Below, piece by piece: positions 58,125-64,000 of a DNA stretch of 64,000 bases. The stretch covers positions 1-64,000 of the forward strand of contig JBFWRV010000006.1 of NCBI GenBank assembly GCA_050248715.1, read 5' to 3'. Numbering within the stretch: the stretch's first letter is position 1; each line of letters opens with the position of its first letter. The notes beneath the pieces are model-generated. The model was given only the letters and a program-made list of their open reading frames with translations, made no database searches and was not told where the DNA came from. This DNA is from AWTP1-13 sp050248715. GTDB lineage: Bacteria > Pseudomonadota > Alphaproteobacteria > Rhizobiales > Hyphomicrobiaceae. A program made the translations under genes and the position numbers.

Positions 58125-59120
58125 ATGAGGAGGCTGATTACCCCGCTACTGGCAATTGCCATAGCGGCCTTTTCCGCAACGTCTGCAAGCGCCCAGGCCA
58201 AGGAGGTGCGCATTGCCATCCAGCCAGGCATCCTGTTCTTTCCCATGGCGGTGGTGAAGCAGGGCGGCATGGTTGAGCGGCAAGCCGCGCGCGCCGGCCA
58301 GCCCGACCTCAAGGTCTCCTGGTCGACGCTGATGAGCGGCGGCGCCAACGCGGATGCCCTGCTGGCCGGCAATGTCGACATCGTCGCCGGGGGCACATCC
58401 AACCTGTTGCTGCTGTGGTCGAAGTCGAAGGGAGTGGTGAAGGCCTTCGCCGCCGTGAGCGGCGTGCCCAACGTGCTGCTCACCCGCGATCCCAACGTGA
58501 AGAGCCTCAAGGACTTCGGCGAAAAGAACCGCATCGCCGTCCCGACCCTGAAGGTGTCGCTGCAGGCGATCTATCTGCAGATGGCGCTGGAGAAGGAGTT
58601 CGGCGAGGGCAGCGCCAAGAAGTTCGACCCGATCATGGTGCAGATGGGCCATCCGCAGGCCACCATTGCTCTGCTCGACCCAACCAACCACATCGACAGC
58701 CACTTCTCCGGCCCGCCCTTCATGCAGACGGCGCTGAAGAACCCGGCGGTGCACCCGGTGTTGCGCGCGTTCGACCTGGTGGGCGCTTCGACCAGTCTGC
58801 TGGCCTACACCTCCAACAAGTTCTACGACGCCAACCTCAAGCTGGTCGAAATCTTCATCGCCGCGCTCAACGAGGCGAATGCGCTCACCACAAGCGATCC
58901 CAAGAAGGCGGCCGAGCTCTACCTGCAAGAGAGCAAGGAGAAGTACACGGCCGACGAGATCGTCACCATCATCAAGGAGCCGGGCACGGTCTTCACCACC
59001 GTGCCGAAGGGTACGGAGAAGTTCGCGACCTTCATGCACAAGGTCGGCCTGCTCGATCAGAAGGCGGGCAGCTGGAAGGACTTCTTCTTCCCCGTCATGC
59101 ACGGTGCGGCGGGCGACTGA
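58125..59120 (+). CDS. NMT1/TauA-type ABC substrate-binding protein (orphan)
   Basis: Full-length NMT1-like periplasmic protein, 331 residues, with signal peptide MRRLITPLLAIAIAAFSATSASAQA. Lobe motifs are IAIQPGILFFPMAVVKQGG, MVQMGHPQATIALLDPTNH (near 171) and SWKDFFFPVMHG at the C-terminus. It is the paralogue from which the loss of residues about 36-170 in the 47628 product can be judged. Start ATG 58125 has GGGAGAG 8 nt upstream. Its stop is 1 bp from the stop of the convergent DUF4010 gene. No cognate transporter genes. Confidence 0.92.
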   Translation: MRRLITPLLAIAIAAFSATSASAQAKEVRIAIQPGILFFPMAVVKQGGMVERQAARAGQPDLKVSWSTLMSGGANADALLAGNVDIVAGGTSNLLLLWSKSKGVVKAFAAVSGVPNVLLTRDPNVKSLKDFGEKNRIAVPTLKVSLQAIYLQMALEKEFGEGSAKKFDPIMVQMGHPQATIALLDPTNHIDSHFSGPPFMQTALKNPAVHPVLRAFDLVGASTSLLAYTSNKFYDANLKLVEIFIAALNEANALTTSDPKKAAELYLQESKEKYTADEIVTIIKEPGTVFTTVPKGTEKFATFMHKVGLLDQKAGSWKDFFFPVMHGAAGD

Positions 59121-59121
59121 G

Positions 59122-60381
59122 CTAGCGGAGCATTATGAACGCGGCAGCCAGTGCGGCGATTGCCAGGGCACTGGCGCCGGCGACCAGACTGCCGATCGCC
59201 TTGCCGCCGACAGAGGCGGTGATGACGGCCTTCGATGCCGTATTCACCGACACTGCGACCAGGATGGCGATTGCCGCGTCGGCTACCGCCACCTGCGGCC
59301 CGGCGAGGCGGGCCATGGAAAGGGTGAGCGCATCGACGTCGGCGACGCCTGAGACGGCGGCGAGCAGGTATAGCCCGGCCGTGCCCGCCTTCCACGCCGC
59401 GACCTTCGCCACAAGCATGATGGCGGCTATCAGCGCGGCGAGCTTCAAGACCGTGGTGAGCTCGAAAGGGTTTTTGATGCGCAGCGAGGGGGCCTCGGTC
59501 GCGGCTCCCCTGCGAGCCCACAGCAACACCGCAGCCCATAGCAGCAGGACGGCGGCGGCCGCCGCCGCCGGCCCCGCAACCGGCCAGAGCAGCGCCGGGT
59601 TCAGCAGGCCCGCCAGCACGACGACGCGCACCAGCATGGTCACGCCCGACAGCAGGATGCCGCCGGCGAGTAGGCGGACGCCGTCCGGATGCTCGCGCGC
59701 AAGCCGTGCGAACGAGAGCGTCGTGGCGGTCGAGGAGGCAAGCCCGCCCGCAATGGCGGCGACCGCGACGCCGTTGCGCTCGCCCATTACGCGCACGGCA
59801 ATGTAGCCCGCGAAGGAGACGGCTGCGATCAGGATGGCAAGCAGCCAGATTTCGGCGGGGTTGAGCACCTGCCAGGGATCGACCGGCCGGTTGGGCAGGA
59901 TCGGCAGCAGCAGAAACGACATGGCGAGGAGCACGAGAACGCTGCGTATCTCGGGCCATGTCACCGTTCGGACCCAGGAGTGCAGGGTCTCGCGCAAGGC
60001 CAGCAGGATCGCCATGGCGACGGCTGCCGCCACGGCAACGGTTTCGTTGCCGAGCGTGGCGTAGGCACCGAGCACGAAGGTGAGGATGCCGGCAACCACG
60101 CTGGTGGCGCTGAAGTTCGTCTCGGCGGTCGCCTCAAGGTAGCCGAAGACCACCAGGGCGCCGGTGAAGGCGATAAGGCCCGCGGCCAGCACGATCGGCG
60201 AGCTGACGGCGGACATCAGCCCGCAGATGCCCCCGAGCAGACCTGTCAGGGCGAAGGTGCGCAGGCCTGCGGTGCGTTGATGATCGTTCTCCTCGCGCGT
60301 TTGCCATCCGCGCTCGAGGCCGATCAGCAGGCCGATCGCCAGGGCGATCGCAAGGCGACGAAAAAGCTCTTCCTGGTCCAT
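59122..60381 (-). CDS. MgtC/DUF4010 membrane protein
   Basis: Polytopic inner-membrane protein of 419 residues, combining an N-terminal MgtC-like domain (AIALAIGLLIGLERGWQ, near 10-27) with a C-terminal DUF4010 domain (NPFELTTVLKLAALIAAIML and SGVADVDALTLSMARLAG). At least ten hydrophobic segments can be counted. MgtC proteins support growth at low magnesium and intracellular survival; the function of DUF4010 members is unknown. Start ATG 60381 (MDQEELF) is chosen over the upstream alternative at 60417. Confidence 0.85.
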   Translation of the reverse strand: MDQEELFRRLAIALAIGLLIGLERGWQTREENDHQRTAGLRTFALTGLLGGICGLMSAVSSPIVLAAGLIAFTGALVVFGYLEATAETNFSATSVVAGILTFVLGAYATLGNETVAVAAAVAMAILLALRETLHSWVRTVTWPEIRSVLVLLAMSFLLLPILPNRPVDPWQVLNPAEIWLLAILIAAVSFAGYIAVRVMGERNGVAVAAIAGGLASSTATTLSFARLAREHPDGVRLLAGGILLSGVTMLVRVVVLAGLLNPALLWPVAGPAAAAAAVLLLWAAVLLWARRGAATEAPSLRIKNPFELTTVLKLAALIAAIMLVAKVAAWKAGTAGLYLLAAVSGVADVDALTLSMARLAGPQVAVADAAIAILVAVSVNTASKAVITASVGGKAIGSLVAGASALAIAALAAAFIMLR

Positions 60382-60430
60382 CTGTCCCCGGCTCAAGCCC
60401 GCAGGGCCGACGCCCATCTCCGGGCGGCGG

Positions 60431-61168
60431 TTAGCCCAGGCGCCGGCGGTAAAGCGCGATCAGGCGCTCCCAGTGGCGCTCGGCGGCGCGCTTATCGTAG
60501 ACCTTGCGCTGGGGAAAGGCGAAACCGTGGTGCACGCCCGGATAGATTTCGAGCTCGCCGGGGCTGCCGGCCTTCTCGAATAGCCGCTTGAGCTCTTCCA
60601 CCATCGGCATGGGCGCCAGCTCGTCGATCTCGGCGCAGGCGATGTAGAGCTCGGCTTTGCCCTTGCCGAGGGTCAGGTGCGGACTCTCCACCGCGTCGCT
60701 GACGAGCCAGGTGCCATAGTAGGAGGCGGCCGCGGCAACGCGGTCGGGATAACGCGCAGCCGATGCGAGCGCGTAGGGCCCGCTCATGCAGTAGCCGTGC
60801 ACGCCGACGGGTCCGCGCTTCACATACTCCTGAGCGTCGGTGAAGGCGATCAGGGCGGCGACGTCATCCATGACCGGCGGGATCGTCATCTTGGTGCGCA
60901 CGGCGCGCATGCGCGTGTGCTCGGGGCTGCCGTGCGCCAGCACTTCGGGGCCGTACTTCGTGTCACGCCCGGCGCGATAGTAGAGGTTGGGAAGGAACAC
61001 GCAGTAGCCGACGGAGGCCAGCCGCCGCGCCATGTCGTAGAGCTCCTCGCGGACGCCTGGAGCGTCCATAAGGAAGAGCACGGGCGGGTGGATGCCGCGA
61101 TCCGGCCTGCACACGAACGTTTCCATCGCCCCGTCCCTGGTGGCGATGTCCAGGGTTTCTTCGATCAT
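60431..61168 (-). CDS. dienelactone hydrolase family protein
   Basis: Alpha/beta-hydrolase of the DLH family, 245 residues. The nucleophile is Cys127 in GYCMSG; the acid region is CAEIDELAP and the His is in GVHHGFAFP near residue 220. DLH opens dienelactone to maleylacetate in chlorocatechol breakdown, but most homologues have other ester or lactone substrates. No other chlorocatechol genes are present. GGGAGGAG precedes ATG 61168. It lies upstream of the DUF4010 gene on the same strand, 49 bp apart. Confidence 0.88.
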   Translation of the reverse strand: MIEETLDIATRDGAMETFVCRPDRGIHPPVLFLMDAPGVREELYDMARRLASVGYCVFLPNLYYRAGRDTKYGPEVLAHGSPEHTRMRAVRTKMTIPPVMDDVAALIAFTDAQEYVKRGPVGVHGYCMSGPYALASAARYPDRVAAAASYYGTWLVSDAVESPHLTLGKGKAELYIACAEIDELAPMPMVEELKRLFEKAGSPGELEIYPGVHHGFAFPQRKVYDKRAAERHWERLIALYRRRLG

Positions 61169-61236
61169 GGTCTCCTCCCGCCGTCTGGGCGGCGTTCGCT
61201 CCCGTGTTAGGCCTTGCTCCGATCCGCTCTGCTCGT

Positions 61237-61345
61237 CGTCATCCCGGAATTTCGCGGCAGTAAAATATCCAAGACCCAGGGCAACGAGGAATGCCCGTCG
61301 TGTTGTCGCCCTTGCGTTCCGGCTCTCGGGCGGCCGCTGTCGGCC
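61237..61345. repeat. degraded family A repeat
   Basis: GTCATCCCGGAATTTCGCGG (61238-61257) is the complement of the family A end, CGAAATTCCGGGATGAC. The partner end (GCGTTCCGGCTCTCGG, near 61313) is partial. It fills the 224-bp gap between the OYE gene end and the dienelactone hydrolase start. Confidence 0.45.
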
Positions 61346-61392
61346 GCGGACAAGGGTCTCCCCGCGCGATTGAGTAGAGCAAGGCCCACCCT

Positions 61393-62556
61393 CTAGCTCG
61401 CCGGGCCTATCCCCCGCAGGAATGTCGACGGCACCACGTCCTTCACGGAAGTCGCACGTTTAGCGAGCCAGTAGGCTTGCGGCGGCGGCACCGAGGCGAA
61501 GTCTCGGTCGACGCCCAGCTTCTGCGCCGCGTCCATCGGCCAGTTGGGATTGTAGAGTACCTCGCGCGCGATCGCGATCAGGTCGGCGTCGCCCCGCTGC
61601 AGGATCGCCTCGGCCTGGTCGCCGTGCACGATAAGGCCGACGGCCATGGTGGAGATGCCGGCTTCCGCCTTGATCTTCGCCGCGTAGGGCACCTGGTAGC
61701 CGTAGGTCACGGGACCGGCACTGACGACGGGTGAGCCGCGCATGCCGCCGGAGCTGCAATCAATGATGTCGACGCCCTTATCCTTGACGATGCGCGCAAG
61801 CGCCACGCTCTGCTCCGGGTCCCAGCCGGCGTCGTCCTGCACCGACAGGCGCAGGAACAGCGGCTTCCCGGCCGGCCATTTGCTGCGCACCGCCTCCACC
61901 ACCTCGATGCAGAAGCGCATGCGGTTGAGCTCCGAACCGCCGTAGTCGTCGTTGCGGCGGTTGGAGTAGGGCGAAAGGAATTCGTGGATCAGGTAACCGT
62001 GCGCGCCGTGAATCTCGAGCACGTCGAAGCCCGCCGCGTCCGCCCGGCGCGCGGCCTCCGCCCAGGCGGTGACGAGCTTCGGGATTTCGTCACGGGTGAG
62101 CGCGCGCGGCGTGGGATCGGTTTCGGGGGACGACACGGCGCTGGGCGCGACCAACTCCCACGCATCCCAGTCGTCGATCTCGGGTGACGGTTTCAGCGGT
62201 GCGCCACCTTCCCAGGGGCGGAAACGCCGCGCCTTGCGTCCCGAGTGGCCGAGCTGAAGGCCCGGTACCGCTCCGTGCAGGCGGATGAAATCGACGCAGC
62301 GCGCGAGACCCGCAACAAACTCGTCCTTCCAGATGCCGAGGTCGCCGACGGTGCCGCAGCCGCGCCGCTCGACCTTCGTCGATTCCATGATCACGAGGCC
62401 GGCGCCGCCCGCCGCATAGCGGCCCGCGTTCATCAGGTGCCAGTCGGTTGCAAAGCCCTTCACGGCCGAATACTGGTGCATCGGCGCGATGACCACGCGG
62501 TTCTTGAGTGTGATCTCGCGCAAGCGGATGGGCGTGAAAAGCAGTGGGTCGGCCAT
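61393..62556 (-). CDS. NADH:flavin oxidoreductase, Old Yellow Enzyme (YqjM-like)
   Basis: FMN-dependent ene-reductase of the OYE/YqjM class, 387 residues. The N-terminal NRVVIAPMHQYSA has His-Gln where YqjM has a conserved Cys. HGAHGYLIHEFLSP with the His pair near 181-184, YSNRRNDDYGGS and LIAIAREVLYNPNWP (FMN phosphate site) match. It reduces activated C=C bonds with NAD(P)H. The start ATG 62556 has GGAG about 14 nt upstream. It follows the class III aminotransferase gene on the same strand, 49 bp away. Confidence 0.92.
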   Translation of the reverse strand: MADPLLFTPIRLREITLKNRVVIAPMHQYSAVKGFATDWHLMNAGRYAAGGAGLVIMESTKVERRGCGTVGDLGIWKDEFVAGLARCVDFIRLHGAVPGLQLGHSGRKARRFRPWEGGAPLKPSPEIDDWDAWELVAPSAVSSPETDPTPRALTRDEIPKLVTAWAEAARRADAAGFDVLEIHGAHGYLIHEFLSPYSNRRNDDYGGSELNRMRFCIEVVEAVRSKWPAGKPLFLRLSVQDDAGWDPEQSVALARIVKDKGVDIIDCSSGGMRGSPVVSAGPVTYGYQVPYAAKIKAEAGISTMAVGLIVHGDQAEAILQRGDADLIAIAREVLYNPNWPMDAAQKLGVDRDFASVPPPQAYWLAKRATSVKDVVPSTFLRGIGPAS

Positions 62557-62605
62557 GACGTGGTCGGTCTCCGGACTGGCGGCGGCGCGCCTGCGCTGGA
62601 AAATC

Positions 62606-63901
62606 TCAGGCCGCGCGGGCAGCCTGCAACGCGGAGATGCTCGAAGCGAACGCGTCGAGGGTGAAGGCTACGTCCTCGTCGGTGTGGGCGGCCGAGACGT
62701 AGTACTTGCTCTCGCTCTTGAGGATGCCGCGCTCACGCAGCAACTGGTTGCAACGCTTCATGAGGGCCTCGTCGCCGAGCGCGGTGCGGTAGTCCTTGAC
62801 CTCGAGGTCGTTGAAGACGATGTCGAACATCGGCGCGTCGCCGATCACTTGCGCCTTGACGCGGGCGCGCTTGAGGATATCGGCATAGCCCTGCATCAGC
62901 GCGCGTCCGGTCTTGAAGATGCGATCGTACGTGCCGGGGCGCTTCAGGATCTCGAGCGTCTTGAGCCCGGCGGCCGCGGCGATCGGATTGCCCGACAGCG
63001 TGCCGACCTGCATCATGAAGCGGTCCTCGCCGACCGCCCCTTTGTCGAAATGGGCCATGATGTCGGCCCGCCCGGCGATGGCCGCCAACGGGAATCCGCC
63101 GCCGATGGCTTTGCCGAGCGTGCAGACGTCCGGGGTGACGCCGTAGTATTCCTGCCCGCCGCCGTAGGCGAAGCGGAAGCCGGTGACGACTTCATCGAAG
63201 ATGAGGACGAGACCGTTCTCCTGGGTCAGCTTGCGCAAACCTTCCAGGAAGCCGGGCTTGGGCGGAATGAGGCGCTGGAACGGCTCGACGATGACGCCGG
63301 CGACCTCGCCCTTGTGCTCGCGGATGAGGCTTGCCACCGTCTCCAGATCATTGAAGGGGGCGATCAGCATTTCATCACGCAGGCTCTTGGGGATGCCGGC
63401 AGAGTCCGGGATCGGCTGCGGGAAATTGCCCGCGCGCTTCGGCGCGAGGCTCATGAGCCCGTAGTCGCTCATGCCGTGATAGCCGCCCTCGAACTTGATC
63501 ATCTTGTCGCGGCCGGTGAAGGCGCGGGCGAGCCGCATGGCGTAGAGATCGGCCTCCGAGCCCGTGCTGACGAACCGTACCTTCTCGGCACACGCCACGG
63601 CGTCGACGATCTCGGCGGCGAGGCGGATGCCGTACTCGTTGTTGGTGAAGAAGGTTGTGCCGGTGGCGGCAATTTTCTGCACCACCTCGGTGACTTCCGG
63701 GTGGGCGTGACCGACGATCATGGGGCCGGAGCCGAGCAGGTAGTCGACGTACTCGTTGCCGCTGACATCCCACACGCGGCCGCCGAGCCCCCTGGCGATG
63801 ACCACCTCGTGGCTGACGTTGCCAAAGCCACCGCCCGGCAGCACGCGCCGCGCCGTCTCCACCAGGCCGCGTTCGGCCTCGCTGCTCTGTTGTGCCGGCA
63901 T
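62606..63901 (-). CDS. class III aminotransferase (GSA aminomutase-like)
   Basis: PLP enzyme of fold type I, class III, 431 residues, similar to glutamate-1-semialdehyde 2,1-aminomutase and omega-aminotransferases. Evidence: LLGSGPMIVGHAHPEV near residue 55, GSEADLYAMRLARAFTGRDK near 115, IFDEVVTGFRF (Asp of the PLP pocket) and CTLGKAIGGGFP with the Schiff-base Lys near residue 265. Since heme synthesis in alphaproteobacteria uses ALA synthase, a catabolic transaminase is more likely than true HemL. Start ATG 63901 has GGAGA 4 nt upstream. Confidence 0.9.
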   Translation of the reverse strand: MPAQQSSEAERGLVETARRVLPGGGFGNVSHEVVIARGLGGRVWDVSGNEYVDYLLGSGPMIVGHAHPEVTEVVQKIAATGTTFFTNNEYGIRLAAEIVDAVACAEKVRFVSTGSEADLYAMRLARAFTGRDKMIKFEGGYHGMSDYGLMSLAPKRAGNFPQPIPDSAGIPKSLRDEMLIAPFNDLETVASLIREHKGEVAGVIVEPFQRLIPPKPGFLEGLRKLTQENGLVLIFDEVVTGFRFAYGGGQEYYGVTPDVCTLGKAIGGGFPLAAIAGRADIMAHFDKGAVGEDRFMMQVGTLSGNPIAAAAGLKTLEILKRPGTYDRIFKTGRALMQGYADILKRARVKAQVIGDAPMFDIVFNDLEVKDYRTALGDEALMKRCNQLLRERGILKSESKYYVSAAHTDEDVAFTLDAFASSISALQAARAA

Positions 63902-64000
63902 TTTCTCCACCCTCGGGTTTGGCGAAACTACAGGCTGCGACGCTACCCTGGCGATGCGACGCACCGCAACCCTGCATGCTTACGCAGATGCGGGACCCAG

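Noticed and set aside
62606..63901. True glutamate-1-semialdehyde aminomutase (hemL)
   Set aside because: Alphaproteobacteria normally make ALA through ALA synthase, and no hemA/hemB neighbours are present; treated as a general class III aminotransferase.
1..64000. CRISPR array, prophage, intact insertion sequence, tRNA or rRNA genes
   Set aside because: I looked for regular direct repeats, integrase or transposase motifs and cloverleaf-like sequence in the gaps and saw none; palindromes here are irregularly spaced.

Overview
The window is a high-GC stretch of an alphaproteobacterial chromosome, most likely from the Hyphomicrobiales (Rhizobiales). Three things point there: the housekeeping order ETF-QO / TPR protein / ispE / polyprenyl synthase / DUF2007 / TrmN6-like methyltransferase / S49 peptidase / glyQ / glyS; split GlyQ and GlyS subunits; and dense intergenic palindromes of the kind common in rhizobial genomes. 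I see no tRNA, rRNA, CRISPR array, intact insertion sequence or prophage.

Left part (1-10.7 kb): the 3' part of an acyl-CoA dehydrogenase gene, an orphan DNA methylase bracketed by palindromic repeats, a zinc alcohol dehydrogenase, and then a complete stress operon read leftwards (PrkA/YeaG kinase, YeaH/DUF444, YcgB/SpoVR). MoaB, a GyrI-like ligand-binding protein and a family-4-type uracil-DNA glycosylase follow.

Housekeeping core (10.8-26.4 kb): ETF-QO, an HSL-type esterase, an exported TPR protein, ispE, a scar of two truncated genes (methyltransferase and HxlR regulator remnants), polyprenyl diphosphate synthase, DUF2007, a TrmN6-like methyltransferase, S49 peptidase, a small membrane protein, a PIN-domain remnant, glyQ, a DUF559 gene and glyS. 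GlyS carries an unusual AT-richer in-frame insert. A ketoacyl synthase with a Cys-His-Asn set instead of Cys-His-His ends the block.

Right part (26.4-64 kb): a catabolic and transport region. It holds a metallo-beta-lactamase-fold hydrolase, a DapA-family lyase, a TAXI-type receptor, a full DctPQM TRAP transporter, NudC, a MetE-like protein, a cyclase, a split TPP decarboxylase pair, a PrpD/HMG-CoA lyase/CoA-transferase operon, an M20 amidohydrolase, an RraA-like protein, two SDRs, a CoA-transferase/CitE-like lyase pair, a dienelactone hydrolase, an Old Yellow Enzyme and a class III aminotransferase. It also holds seven solute-binding-type proteins with no permease or ATPase beside them. Three are NMT1/TauA-like paralogues, and one of these has lost about 135 internal residues. 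The enzymes suggest CoA activation and cleavage of small organic acids, but no single known pathway is complete here.

Across the window at least five families of intergenic palindromic repeats recur. Several supply stop codons or C-terminal tails to adjacent genes. These repeats, the glyS insert, the altered ketoacyl synthase and the orphan binding proteins are the most unusual signals; I found no clear new multi-gene defence or mobile system.
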